Part shown: positions 16,081 to 24,247 of the stretch, piece by piece
How positions within the stretch are numbered: position 1 is the first letter of the stretch
How the letters are laid out: each line of letters opens with the position of its first letter
Assembly (NCBI GenBank): GCA_964634685.1
Contig: CAZWLD010000026.1
Location: 1-31,208 of the forward strand
Direction: 5' to 3'
Length of the DNA: 31,208 nt
Source: CAZWLD01 sp964634685
GTDB taxonomy: Bacteria > Bacillota_I > Bacilli_A > Acholeplasmatales > JAEDCM01
Notes under the pieces: model-generated
Seen by the model: only the letters and a program-made list of their open reading frames with translations
Told to the model about the DNA's origin: nothing
Databases searched by the model: none
Position numbers and translations under genes: made by a program

Positions 16081-17292
16081 ATGGTTGATTTATTAAGACA
16101 ATTGATTAAAGAAAATTATCAGGGTGGTTATCTTTATATAAATGTACCTAGCAAATATGAATATCTATTTGAGGTCCTAAAGGAATATAAAATAACGACT
16201 AATATCGATGATTGTCAAGAAATTGATATTATTATTGAAAATGATTTAGATAGTGATTTAATTAGTAAACTAAATAGGATTAATGCTTTTAAGATTTCTT
16301 TAAATATCCCCTCAGGAATTAATCCGAAAAATGGCTTAAAATCAACAATTCCATTTAAAACAAATGTTGTTGTGGAGGTTGATTATAATGATGGCTTATA
16401 CTTAAATGATGCCAGGGATTATTATGATTCAATCCTTCATACTAAAAGACTTAAAAAAAGAAAAAGTAATAGTAATAAAGGAACCTATGGCAAGGCCATC
16501 ATTATTGCTGGTTCATTAAAGTATAGCGGAGCGCCAATCATTTCGATGAATGCCCTTCTTTCTTTTAAGATGGGAATCGGCTACCAAGCAATTGCGATGC
16601 CAAAATCGCTTTTTAAGGATTTTCTTTTTCAAAATCCCGAGATTCTTTTAACTCCTTTTTCGGATGATGGTCATAAATATATTTTTGATGTCAATGAAGC
16701 TAATGAATATTTACGCTATGATGCGATTGCCTTAGGTATGGGTATGGAAGTAGGAGAGGAATTAAAAAAGCTCATTTGTTATTTGCTTGATTATTATCAA
16801 GGTCGCTTGATTTTAGATGCGGATGCCTTAAATACAATTGCTCATTATCAAATTGATTTAAAAAAGAAAAAGTGCCAGCTTATCTTAACACCGCATTTAA
16901 AGGAATTTAATAGGTTATCAGGATATTCGATGGAGGAAATAGTAGAGAATGGCGTTTTCTTAGCTTGTTTATTTGCCAAGGAGAATAATGTAGTTTTATT
17001 ATTAAAATCAAATTCGATGATTGCGACTAATGGCTATGAATATGAAATAATAGCGGATGGCAATAGCGGACTTGCGAAGGCTGGAAGTGGAGATATGCTT
17101 TCGGGTCTTGTTTTGGGCTTAGCTGTAAAGCCTTATTTAGATTTGTTTGATGCGGCCATTATGGCTTCAAAAATATTAGGTGAGGCTAGTAATCTCGCTT
17201 TAGAAGATCAAAATGAATACACAATGATTGCGAGCGATATTATCAAAAAAATTCCTCAGGCAATGAAATTTTTAGGTGAAGACAATGAATAA
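16081..17292 (+). CDS. nnrD: ADP-dependent NAD(P)H-hydrate dehydratase with shortened epimerase-like N-domain
   Basis: A 403-aa two-part protein. Residues 134-400 form the NnrD dehydratase, which repairs hydrated NAD(P)H. Its marks are GTYGKAIIIAGS (134-145), LDADALN (about 245-251), LTPHLKEF (about 269-276) and GNSGLAKAGSGDMLSG (327-342) with the catalytic Asp 338. The first 130 residues look like a shrunken NnrE epimerase (YjeF N-terminal domain): LNIPSGINPKNG (74-85) matches the family's DIPSGLDADTG, but the Asp is Asn, and the domain is about 80 residues shorter than usual. The epimerase is therefore probably inactive, unless a separate one exists elsewhere. It begins 1 base after ABC subunit B and overlaps the MFS gene. 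A link between NAD(P)HX repair and the exporter is not known. Confidence 0.85.
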   Translation: MVDLLRQLIKENYQGGYLYINVPSKYEYLFEVLKEYKITTNIDDCQEIDIIIENDLDSDLISKLNRINAFKISLNIPSGINPKNGLKSTIPFKTNVVVEVDYNDGLYLNDARDYYDSILHTKRLKKRKSNSNKGTYGKAIIIAGSLKYSGAPIISMNALLSFKMGIGYQAIAMPKSLFKDFLFQNPEILLTPFSDDGHKYIFDVNEANEYLRYDAIALGMGMEVGEELKKLICYLLDYYQGRLILDADALNTIAHYQIDLKKKKCQLILTPHLKEFNRLSGYSMEEIVENGVFLACLFAKENNVVLLLKSNSMIATNGYEYEIIADGNSGLAKAGSGDMLSGLVLGLAVKPYLDLFDAAIMASKILGEASNLALEDQNEYTMIASDIIKKIPQAMKFLGEDNE

Positions 17293-18439
17293 TGATGCGA
17301 AGTTTTTAAAAATACTATATTTTATTCGTTATTTTGGCGATTCCTTGTTTTATTCCTTTTTTCAATTATTTCTATATTCAAAGGGCTTTCCAGAATCAAG
17401 AATCGGAATCATTTTAGCCATAACACCTATTACCTCTATTTTGGTTAACCCTTTTTGGAATTATATGAGTAAGGATGCGAATGTAATTCGAAAGCTAATT
17501 CGGATTATTACTATTATTGAGGGTATTTTGATTATTACGATTGGTCAGCTATCAATGTTTGAATTAGTAGCTGTTTTGACGTGCTTGATTGCCGTTATTG
17601 GTTCGCCTTTTTATTCCTTGTTCGATGGCTTCACCGCAACATTTACCGAAACATATCATATGGAATATTCAAAGATGCGAAGAATTGGGACCTTAGCCTA
17701 TATTTTTGGTTGTTCTCTTGGCGGAGTATTAATTAATATTATTGGCTATGGTTGGGTTTTTATGATTTCTGGTTTATTATTTATCATATGTAGTATCTTT
17801 ATTTCTTTGATTAAGCCTTTGCCTTTAGAGGAAAAGGTAAAAGAAAAACGCAATTATAAGGCTATATTGACGAATAAAGAATTTTATTTTTATTTGGGAT
17901 TTTATGTATTAACCTTCTCCATAGCAAGCTTAGGAGATAATTTCTTTGGTGTTTTTTTAACGAAGGAACGGGGAATAACCGATTCGATGTATGGTCAGAT
18001 TGTTGCGGTTTGGGTGATTTTTGAGTTTGTGACAATGCTTATCTTATCAAGGATTGGCTCAAAGGCTAAAGATCTTTATCTATATGGATTAATCGGAATA
18101 GTATATGCTATTCGTTTATTTGCGGTTGGATTTAATTTACCGACAATGGTTATTATCGGTTTTGCGGTTTTGCGGGGAATTTCAATGGGAACCCTTCTCC
18201 ATATTCATTTAAAGCACCTAGTAAAGATAATAAAATTGGAAAATTTAACCGCTGGTATATTTATTATTGCCATTGTAAGCTCTATAATATTAGCTGTAGG
18301 AAATACAGTTTGTGGTTATTTTATTGAATATTATGGATATAACTCTGTCTTTATGGCATTAGGATGTATTGTTTTAACCGCAACGCTTATTTATTATGTT
18401 AAAGGGTTGTTTGGTAAGAAAATTAATTTAGAAAATTAA
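17285..18439 (+). CDS. MFS transporter
   Basis: A 384-aa membrane protein with about 12 hydrophobic segments and no extra domains. The N-terminal FIRYFGDSLFYSFFQLFLYS and the motif region around GIILAITPITSILVNPFWNY are typical of the MFS_1-like group, which includes nucleoside and sugar transporters and uncharacterised carriers. The loop MRRIGTLAYIFGCSLGGVL (about residues 131-149) corresponds to the family's RxxGSxGF-type segment. The substrate cannot be assigned. The ATG at 17285 is preferred: AGGTGA (17274-17279) is 5 bases upstream, while GTG 17276 is inside it. The start overlaps the end of nnrD by 8 bases. Confidence 0.83.
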   Translation: MNNDAKFLKILYFIRYFGDSLFYSFFQLFLYSKGFPESRIGIILAITPITSILVNPFWNYMSKDANVIRKLIRIITIIEGILIITIGQLSMFELVAVLTCLIAVIGSPFYSLFDGFTATFTETYHMEYSKMRRIGTLAYIFGCSLGGVLINIIGYGWVFMISGLLFIICSIFISLIKPLPLEEKVKEKRNYKAILTNKEFYFYLGFYVLTFSIASLGDNFFGVFLTKERGITDSMYGQIVAVWVIFEFVTMLILSRIGSKAKDLYLYGLIGIVYAIRLFAVGFNLPTMVIIGFAVLRGISMGTLLHIHLKHLVKIIKLENLTAGIFIIAIVSSIILAVGNTVCGYFIEYYGYNSVFMALGCIVLTATLIYYVKGLFGKKINLEN

Positions 18440-18453
18440 ATGGAGGTTTAGCG

Positions 18454-19473
18454 ATGATTAGTTTTAAGAATGACTATAGTGAATTTGCACATGAAAATAT
18501 TTTAAAAAGAATGCTTGAGGATAATAATCAATATGTTGGTTATGGCCTTGATGATATTTCCAATCATGCAAAAAAGTTGATTAAAGAGCATATTTCTAAG
18601 GATGTTGATATCCATTTTTTGGTTGGTGGCACCCAAACAAATAAAACGATTATTGACCATATTTTAAGGCCTTATCAGGCGGTAATTGCCTGCGATGGCG
18701 GTCACATCAACGTTCATGAAACAGGAGCAATTGAGGCAACTGGTCATAAGGTATTGATTGCGAAAAGCCAAAATGGAAAAATTACCATTGAGGGAATTAA
18801 GAAAGTTTTTTATAATCATCCGGATGAGCATATGGTTATGCCGAAAATGGTTTATATTTCCAACTCAACCGAAATTGGAACAATCTACACCAAAGCTGAA
18901 TTAGAATCGATTTCTCTTTTATGCAAAAGATTGGGATTATATTTATTTTTGGATGGAGCCCGTTTAGCGGTTGCGCTTACGGCTTGTGATAATGATTTAA
19001 CGCTTGATGATTTAGCTAACCTATGTGATGTCTTTTATATTGGTGGAACGAAAAATGGAGCTTTGTTAGGGGAAGCTGTTGTTATTTCTAATGATAAAAT
19101 CAAAGACAATTTCCGTTATTCAATCAAAAGAAACGGGGGCCTTCTCGCAAAGGGCTTTGTGGCAGGTGTTCAGTTTGATGAGCTTTTTAAGGATGATTTA
19201 TATTTTCAATTAGGTAGGCATGCGAATGAAATGGCCTTAAAGCTAAAGGAAGGCTTGATGGCCTTGGGCTTTAAATTGGCTTTTAATTCAAATACTAATC
19301 AACAGTTTGTGATTGTTAATCAAGGTGTTTTAGATTTTATTAGTAAAAAATACCTTTATGAGGTATGGAATCAAAAGGGTAATGATATTACCATTAGATT
19401 AGTGACATCTTGGGCTACGAAGGAAGAGGATGTATTGGAATTTCTTAAGGATTTAAAGGATTATTTAGAATAG
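18454..19473 (+). CDS. ltaE: Low-specificity L-threonine aldolase-like PLP enzyme
   Basis: A 339-aa PLP enzyme of the beta-eliminating lyase / threonine aldolase family. It would split L-threonine or allo-threonine to glycine and acetaldehyde. The visible parts are FKNDYSEFAH at the start, GGTQTNK (58-64), CDGGHINVHETGA (about 80-92, His stacking on PLP), FLDGARLA (165-172) and the PLP lysine in IGGTKNGAL (K200). The length is normal (about 340). It has a strong GGAGG ribosome site and follows the MFS gene by 14 bases. The relatives in anaerobic Firmicutes are often annotated as aminotransferase class V or Trp/Tyr lyases, but the DGARL and GGTKNG motifs favour threonine aldolase. Confidence 0.87.
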   Translation: MISFKNDYSEFAHENILKRMLEDNNQYVGYGLDDISNHAKKLIKEHISKDVDIHFLVGGTQTNKTIIDHILRPYQAVIACDGGHINVHETGAIEATGHKVLIAKSQNGKITIEGIKKVFYNHPDEHMVMPKMVYISNSTEIGTIYTKAELESISLLCKRLGLYLFLDGARLAVALTACDNDLTLDDLANLCDVFYIGGTKNGALLGEAVVISNDKIKDNFRYSIKRNGGLLAKGFVAGVQFDELFKDDLYFQLGRHANEMALKLKEGLMALGFKLAFNSNTNQQFVIVNQGVLDFISKKYLYEVWNQKGNDITIRLVTSWATKEEDVLEFLKDLKDYLE

Positions 19474-19483
19474 GAAACGTAGT

Positions 19484-20263
19484 ATGTTAAAAAAAGTAAT
19501 TGTTGTTATGGCATTTGTTTTTGCTTTATTTGCTTGTGGAAATGATAATACTTATCCAGATGTCGCAACAAAGGAATATAGGGTTGCCGATGCGAGTGAA
19601 TTGAATATCTTTCAGTTTGAGAGAAGAAAAAATATTGTGGTTACTTTGCTTGAGGCTGAAGAACAAAAAATAGTTTTTAAAACGGAAGAAAAGCTTTTAT
19701 CTTATTTAAATTGCGAGGTTATTGATAATGTTTTATCTATTTATGGCAATGAGAATCAAAATTATGATGGTAGTTTGTTTGAGATTCAGATTTGTGGATA
19801 TTCCTTTAGTAAAATTAAATTGGAAAATGCTCAATTAACGGGAAATACGAATACTATTGGTGGTGATGATATTGAAATGGATTTAAAGGGTGCATCATCA
19901 ATTTCAATTAATCATCTCGAAGCAAATATTATTTCCATTAAGGAAACAGGAGCTTCTGAGGTTGAAATTAATAAATTAGTTGTTGATAAGGTTTTAACTG
20001 ACCTCAAGGGGGCTTCAAAGGTTAATCTATCAGGAAGCGCCAATAGCTTAGATTTAGCTCTAGCTAATGCTTCAACTGGTTTACTTCGCAATCTAGTCGC
20101 AAATACCGCTAACATTACCGTATCGACTGCATCAGAATTAGAGCTAACAGTTAAAGAAAAAATCGAAGGAAAAGCAAGTGATGCAAGTACGATTAAATAT
20201 TTTAATTATGTTCCTTTAGTTGATGTTTTATGTACAAGTGCATCGACAATTTCCAAGAAATAA
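19484..20263 (+). CDS. Lipoprotein with DUF2807 (GIN) beta-helix domain
   Basis: A 259-aa lipoprotein. The N-terminus is a signal peptide with a lipobox LFAC (Cys 18), so the protein is probably anchored on the outer face of the membrane. The rest looks like a DUF2807 putative adhesin (head GIN) domain: short repeating strands such as IEMDLKGASSISI, TDLKGASKVNLSG and LALANASTGLL, with small residues at turns, as in right-handed beta helices. The role of this family is unknown; some members lie near anti-sigma or stress systems, but none is visible here. It follows threonine aldolase by 10 bases and is the last gene of the run; I see no strong terminator behind it. Confidence 0.75.
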   Translation: MLKKVIVVMAFVFALFACGNDNTYPDVATKEYRVADASELNIFQFERRKNIVVTLLEAEEQKIVFKTEEKLLSYLNCEVIDNVLSIYGNENQNYDGSLFEIQICGYSFSKIKLENAQLTGNTNTIGGDDIEMDLKGASSISINHLEANIISIKETGASEVEINKLVVDKVLTDLKGASKVNLSGSANSLDLALANASTGLLRNLVANTANITVSTASELELTVKEKIEGKASDASTIKYFNYVPLVDVLCTSASTISKK

Positions 20264-20317
20264 AGGGAAGATTTTTCAGTGGAAAAAAGGAAATTTGTAA
20301 AAAAGTAAAAATATTTC

Positions 20318-20346
20318 TTTACAAATTCTTTATTTTACGGTAAACT
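20318..20346 (+). promoter_or_regulatory. Promoter of the single tRNA-Glu gene
   Basis: TTTACA (20318-20323) and TAAACT (20341-20346) are 17 bases apart. It is followed by a perfect hairpin, AAGCCTAA (20351-20358) GCAA TTAGGCTT (20363-20370), seven bases before the tRNA. Confidence 0.75.
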
Positions 20347-20377
20347 ATAAAAGCCTAAGCAATTAGGCTTGATAAAT

Positions 20378-20454
20378 GGCCCGTTGGTGAAACGGTTTAA
20401 CACACATGCCTTTCACGCATGCATTTATGGGTTCGAGTCCCGTACGGGTCACCA
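20378..20454 (+). tRNA. tRNA-Glu (TTC), second copy
   Basis: Identical over all 77 bases, including CCA, to the copy at 5925-6001. It is a single-gene unit with its own promoter, leader hairpin and terminator. The flanks differ from those of the first copy, so the copy is not part of a large recent duplication. Confidence 0.96.
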
Positions 20455-20468
20455 TATATTGAAAGAAC

Positions 20469-20499
20469 GACTTTGATACAATACGTCAAAGTCTTTTTT
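20469..20499 (+). terminator. Terminator of the single tRNA-Glu gene
   Basis: GACTTTGA (20469-20476) pairs perfectly with TCAAAGTC (20486-20493), followed by six T. Confidence 0.92.
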
Positions 20500-20741
20500 A
20501 TATAAAATTAGGGGTAAAAACTAGCTAAAATAACGATTTTGTCGGGTTTCAGCCTCAATTTTTTCATTTTTAGAGGTTCAAATAAGATAAAAAGTAAGAA
20601 GAAATGATACTCTTGACTTTGACTCGGTAGCACGATTACACGGGTGTCAATTGTTTTTCAAGCATTTATATATCAAAATATCTTGGTTGAAGTTCTATAT
20701 TTGGTAATGAAATAACCTCAAATAGCTATTCATAAAATATT
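20500..20741. other. Spacer without a recognised gene, containing a GC-richer island
   Basis: No reading frame of note on either strand. The stretch 20609-20653 is richer in G and C than its surroundings and has end arms TTGAC (20613-20617) and GTCAA (20646-20650) plus an inner ACACGGGTGT. It is followed by TTGTTTTT. It could be a small structured RNA or terminator, or the scar of an old insertion. Confidence 0.3.
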
Positions 20742-20789
20742 AAAAAGTGTTACAATTTCAAAATTATTTTTATTTTGTAACACTTTTTT
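20742..20789. repeat. Palindrome upstream of the DUF4143 ATPase gene
   Basis: AAAAAGTGTTACAA (20742-20755) is perfectly complementary to TTGTAACACTTTTT (20775-20788): a 14-base stem with a 19-base AT-rich loop and a T-run. It overlaps the -35 region of the ATPase promoter and resembles a second palindrome after the gene (22050-22086). Confidence 0.85.
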
Positions 20790-20795
20790 GATTTA

Positions 20796-20806
20796 TGTGG
20801 TATACT
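20796..20806 (+). promoter_or_regulatory. Extended -10 promoter of the DUF4143 ATPase gene
   Basis: TGTGGTATACT contains TG, one base, then TATACT (20801-20806), an extended -10 element. No good -35 box is seen; that position falls within the right arm of the palindrome. The start codon is 20 bases downstream with GAGGTGAA in between. Confidence 0.6.
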
Positions 20807-20825
20807 ATAGGTGAGGTGAATAGCT

Positions 20826-22049
20826 ATGTTAATTAAAAGGAATCAATATCTAGAAAAAATAAGAAGGTTTTATGAATCTAATTTAATAAAAGTATTAACT
20901 GGTGTAAGAAGATGTGGGAAAAGTGTTTTGTTAAATCAAATTAAAGAAGAATTAATAGCGGAAAAAAAGATAAGAGAAGATCATATTATTTCAATAAATT
21001 TTGAAGATGTAAAATTTTCTAAAATAAAGAACTACAATAAATTAAATGATTATATTATAAAACAAATTATCGATGATAATAAGTATTATATTTTTTTAGA
21101 TGAGATTCAACATATTAAACAATTTGAAAAAGTATTAGCTTCACTTAAAGCAACTAAAAATGTATCTATATTTGTGACAGGAAGTAATTCAAAATTATTA
21201 TCAGGAAGACTTGCAAGTTTATTGGTTGGTCGATGCAAAGAATTCAAAATAATGCCATTTACTTATAGTGAGTTTGTCAAATTCTATGAAGAAAATGAAT
21301 TAGAGTTACCTAAGAAGCCTTTACAAAATTATATTAGATTTGGTGGAATGCCGCAACGTATGGATTATACTTTAGAAGAAGATATTAAGGAATATTTAAA
21401 ATCCATTTATTATGGAATTATTGATAAAGATATTTGTAATACTAAAGCCAAAATTAATAAAGAAACATTTCTTACAATATCTAAATATATTATCAATAAT
21501 GCTTCTAAGGAATTTTCAGCATCAAGTATTGTTGAATATTATAATCAAAATAATACTGACAAAATTTATAGTGAAAATGTATATAGATATTTAGAAAAAC
21601 TAGAACAAGCATGTTTAATATCGAGAGTTAATCGTTATGATATTGCAACTAAAAGAACTCTAAAGCATATTGAAAAACAATTTGTTGTTGATAATGGATT
21701 CTTTCTTGCATGCAATGATTCTAACAAAATCTTTGTGGCTCACGCTTTAGAAAACCTTATTTATAATGAATTAATATTTAGAGGATATGACGTTAAGATT
21801 GGAAAAACATATAAAGGCGAAATTGATTTTGTCGCAATAATGGATGGTAAGAAATGTTTCATTCAGGTTGCATATTTATTATCCAGTGATGATGTTATTG
21901 AAAGAGAATTTGGAGCATTTGATTCTGTCCGTGATCCTTCACCAAAATATGTATTTAGTTTGGATGAATTTGACATGTCTCGGGATGGAATAACCCATTT
22001 TAATATTGAAGATTGGCTTTTAAATAAGGTTGATGTTACTTTGTCATAA
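20826..22049 (+). CDS. AAA-family ATPase with C-terminal DUF4143 domain
   Basis: A 407-aa ATPase of the common AAA_14 / DUF4143 type. The N-terminal domain holds Walker A (GVRRCGKS, 26-33), Walker B (FLDEIQH, 90-96) and a sensor-like FVTGSNSKLLSGRLA (about 117-131). The C-terminal half (about 200-400) is DUF4143, with a nuclease-like pattern of GEIDFVA followed by KKCFIQVAY, reminiscent of PD-(D/E)xK folds; whether it cuts DNA is unknown. The family is widespread in gut bacteria and archaea in variable numbers, and its role is unresolved. Base use is AT-richer than in nearby genes. It is alone, with a palindrome on each side, and looks acquired. The start ATG 20826 has GAGGTGAA upstream. Confidence 0.9.
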   Translation: MLIKRNQYLEKIRRFYESNLIKVLTGVRRCGKSVLLNQIKEELIAEKKIREDHIISINFEDVKFSKIKNYNKLNDYIIKQIIDDNKYYIFLDEIQHIKQFEKVLASLKATKNVSIFVTGSNSKLLSGRLASLLVGRCKEFKIMPFTYSEFVKFYEENELELPKKPLQNYIRFGGMPQRMDYTLEEDIKEYLKSIYYGIIDKDICNTKAKINKETFLTISKYIINNASKEFSASSIVEYYNQNNTDKIYSENVYRYLEKLEQACLISRVNRYDIATKRTLKHIEKQFVVDNGFFLACNDSNKIFVAHALENLIYNELIFRGYDVKIGKTYKGEIDFVAIMDGKKCFIQVAYLLSSDDVIEREFGAFDSVRDPSPKYVFSLDEFDMSRDGITHFNIEDWLLNKVDVTLS

Positions 22050-22086
22050 GTGTTATAAAATTTGAATTATTTTAAATTTGTAACAC
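22050..22086. repeat. Palindrome downstream of the DUF4143 ATPase gene
   Basis: GTGTTATAAA (22050-22059) pairs with TTTGTAACAC (22077-22086) with one G-T pair. It shares the GTGTTAYAA...TTGTAACAC arms with the palindrome at 20742-20788, but there is no T-run after it. It begins on the base right after the ATPase gene's last codon. Confidence 0.75.
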
Positions 22087-22146
22087 ATAATTAATATCTT
22101 TTGATTAATGAACAAAATATCCTTTTTGAGCGTTTTTTAGAGGTGA

Positions 22147-22434
22147 ATTCGTTGATTAATTTTTGCGATGATTAAAGCTGATTACAATGCTTGTAAGGGT
22201 AAAGAAATAGAAGAGGTTGCGGATTTAGTATCATCTCACTACGAGATATTTGAATTTATGGGTAAAAGGATTCAACAATATCCAACCTATTATTTTGGAT
22301 GCTATATGTGGGGTCTTGTTGATTTACGGTATGGTAAGGAAAAGCTTTATGAAGCTATCGAAAATCCTGAATTGTTTGTTGAGTTATATAATAGTGTTGC
22401 GGAAGAAAAATATCGCTTTAAAAAATGGCTTTAG
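22147..22434 (+). pseudogene. C-terminal fragment, possibly of a DUF5700/DUF2268-like zinc peptidase
   Basis: Reading from 22168 gives 88 residues with no complete domain. The part YPTYYFGCYMWGLVD followed by YGKEKLYEAIENPELFVELY resembles the end of zinc-dependent peptidase-like proteins, in which a helix after the HExxH site is followed by an 'np..f...Yn' motif. The HExxH part is absent. The good ribosome site GAGGTGAA (22141-22148) serves a TTG at 22153 that ends after seven codons in another frame, while ATG 22168 has no ribosome site of its own. I infer a truncated and frame-broken gene. The family guess is weak. Confidence 0.4.
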
Positions 22435-22477
22435 GGTGCTATTTTTAGTTTATTTAAATAAATGAGGTGAAATAAAT

Positions 22478-23053
22478 ATGATTGGAGTAGGAACGAAATT
22501 AATTGAAACAGAACGCTTAATTTTAAGAAAAATCAAAAAGGATGATTATCCATTTGTATATCAAAATTGGACAAGTGATCAAAAAGTTGCTCGCTACGTG
22601 AGTTGGGATCAACATAACTCTATGGATGATACTAAAGCTTATATTGAATATAAAGCTAATCGATATGACGGCCATGAGTATTGCTTCGATTGGATTGTTG
22701 TTTTAAAGGAAAATAACGAGCCGATTGGTGAGATTGAAGCAGTTAATGTATCGAAGGCTCATGATTTAGTTGAGATGGGTGATTGCTACGGTAGTAGGTT
22801 TTGGAATAAAGGCTATGCAACTGAAGCTTTAATGGCGTTTCTTAAATATATGTTTGAGGAAGCGCAGGTTGGAATAATTATAGCTTGTCATATATCAAAT
22901 AATCCAGCTTCAGGAAGAGTAATGGAAAAAGCAGGAATGAAATATGATGCAACACTAAAGGGCTATTTTATCGATAAGAATACCGGAAAAAGAGCAGATA
23001 AGGTTTGCTATTCAATAAGCAGAGAAGAATATTTAAACAACACTACTAAGTGA
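22478..23053 (+). CDS. GNAT-family N-acetyltransferase (RimJ/RimL type)
   Basis: A 191-aa acetyltransferase. It begins with the typical LIETERLILRKIKKDD, has a beta-strand WIVVLKENNEPIGEIEA (about 73-89), the acetyl-CoA segment FWNKGYATEALMAFLKYMF (about 109-127) with the R/Q-x-x-G-x-A type loop (NKGYAT), and a late NNPASGRVMEKAGMKY (about 146-161). This group acetylates ribosomal protein N-termini, antibiotics or small amines; the substrate here is unknown. The ribosome site GAGGTGA is 7 bases upstream of ATG 22478. The related DUF3795 gene neighbour follows after 19 bases. Confidence 0.9.
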   Translation: MIGVGTKLIETERLILRKIKKDDYPFVYQNWTSDQKVARYVSWDQHNSMDDTKAYIEYKANRYDGHEYCFDWIVVLKENNEPIGEIEAVNVSKAHDLVEMGDCYGSRFWNKGYATEALMAFLKYMFEEAQVGIIIACHISNNPASGRVMEKAGMKYDATLKGYFIDKNTGKRADKVCYSISREEYLNNTTK

Positions 23054-23072
23054 GTATTTAGGAGTAAGAATT

Positions 23073-23408
23073 ATGAAGGAACTAATCGCATGCTGTGGAC
23101 TTGATTGTGAAGAATGTCAAGCCAGAAAGGCAACAGTTAATAACGATGATGAATTACGAAAAAAAGTGGCAGAAGAATGGTCTTTATTAAATGGAGTTTT
23201 AATTGCCCAGGAAATGATAAATTGTTTAGGCTGTCGAGTAAATGGCCCGAAAACACCATTTTGCGAGAAGCTATGCCCAATTCGCCAATGTGTCATAAAC
23301 AAAAAGCTCAAAACCTGTGGTGATTGCGGTGAACTTGATTCCTGTGAAAAAATTAAAATGATTATTTCGAATAATAAGGATGCTTTTGAACGTCTAAAGA
23401 AAAATTAG
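23073..23408 (+). CDS. Cys-rich DUF3795 protein
   Basis: A 111-aa protein with eleven or more cysteines. It opens with ACCGLDCEECQAR (7-19), the mark of DUF3795, followed by INCLGCR (about 49-55), FCEKLCPIRQC (about 62-72) and TCGDCGELDSCEKI (about 80-93). The spacing suggests metal binding, probably zinc or an Fe-S cluster. No function is known for the family. The ribosome site GGAG lies 8 bases before ATG 23073, and the stop overlaps the region of the next ribosome site. Confidence 0.85.
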   Translation: MKELIACCGLDCEECQARKATVNNDDELRKKVAEEWSLLNGVLIAQEMINCLGCRVNGPKTPFCEKLCPIRQCVINKKLKTCGDCGELDSCEKIKMIISNNKDAFERLKKN

Positions 23409-23425
23409 TGAAAGATGGTGATAAT

Positions 23426-24193
23426 ATGATAATAAAAAATGATTTTCCAATTCTGGAATATGATGATGAAAATAAAGCTCTAATTAATCCAACCTATTTA
23501 CAAAGCCTTTATGGAGTTTTACCAATCGACAGATTAGTCATAACCTTCTTTAAGGATGCTTTAGATAGATTAATTGAGGAAAGAAAGATTGAGAAATATC
23601 TAACCCTTAAAGGTGAAAATAATCTTGACCTATACAAATTTATGGATGATGATGTTTTCATTATTCACGGTGCTGTTGGTTGTCCGGCCTGTGGAGGTTA
23701 TTTGGATGATTTGATTGGCATAGGAATAAAGAAGGTTATGTTTTGCGGTGGTGGCGGCGTTTTAGATAAAAACATTAAGGTCGGTGAGCTCTTAGCTGTT
23801 GAAGGCGCAATCAGAGACGAAGGATTTTCCTACCACTATGTTAAACCATCAAGAATTATTTACAGTCAAATGGATGTTCTTGAGGTAATGACGAATTATT
23901 TGGATGATAATGGTATTCCTTACCTAAAGGGATTAGCTTGGACAACTGATGCCTTTTATCGTGAAACCAAGGAACGAATTAAGCTAAGAAAAGAAGAAGG
24001 AGCCAAAATAGTTGAGATGGAACAAGCAGGATTAATTGCCGTAGCTCAATTTCGTAATATTAAATATGGGGCTTTTTTATACGGCGGTGATGATGTTTCT
24101 CAAGATGTTTGGGATGGAAGGGAATGGAATAAAAGAGGCTCAATTCGTTATAATCTAATCATCTTATGCAAGGAGCTAGTTAAAAGAATTTAA
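23426..24193 (+). CDS. Nucleoside phosphorylase (uridine phosphorylase-like)
   Basis: A 255-aa protein of the PNP/UDP phosphorylase family, which splits nucleosides with phosphate. The family parts are present but divergent: GAVGCPACGGYLDDLIGIG, then FCGGGGVLDKN (about 109-119, phosphate loop region), the strand GELLAVEGAIRDEG (about 124-137), TTDAFYRET (about 176-184) and the ribose-binding VEMEQAGLIAVAQF (about 196-209) with MEQA for the usual MExA. GGDDVSQDVWD near the end fits the family's variable cap. The start is taken at ATG 23426 behind GGTGAT; GTG 23408 overlaps the preceding stop. The nucleoside substrate is unknown. Confidence 0.83.
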   Translation: MIIKNDFPILEYDDENKALINPTYLQSLYGVLPIDRLVITFFKDALDRLIEERKIEKYLTLKGENNLDLYKFMDDDVFIIHGAVGCPACGGYLDDLIGIGIKKVMFCGGGGVLDKNIKVGELLAVEGAIRDEGFSYHYVKPSRIIYSQMDVLEVMTNYLDDNGIPYLKGLAWTTDAFYRETKERIKLRKEEGAKIVEMEQAGLIAVAQFRNIKYGAFLYGGDDVSQDVWDGREWNKRGSIRYNLIILCKELVKRI

Positions 24194-24197
24194 TGAT

Positions 24198-24226
24198 AAA
24201 GCATTGGCCATTTGCCTTTGCTTTTT
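24198..24226 (+). terminator. Terminator of the nucleoside phosphorylase gene
   Basis: AAAGCA (24198-24203) with TGCTTT (24219-24224), plus an inner GGC/GCC pair, forms an imperfect stem followed by T. Confidence 0.65.
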
Positions 24227-24247
24227 CATTTATAATGTAGTTTCTCA

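Noticed and set aside
5925..20454. The two identical tRNA-Glu genes as att sites bounding a 14-kb mobile element.
   Set aside because: No integrase or phage gene lies between them, the genes inside are mostly housekeeping-like, and each copy has its own full promoter and terminator.
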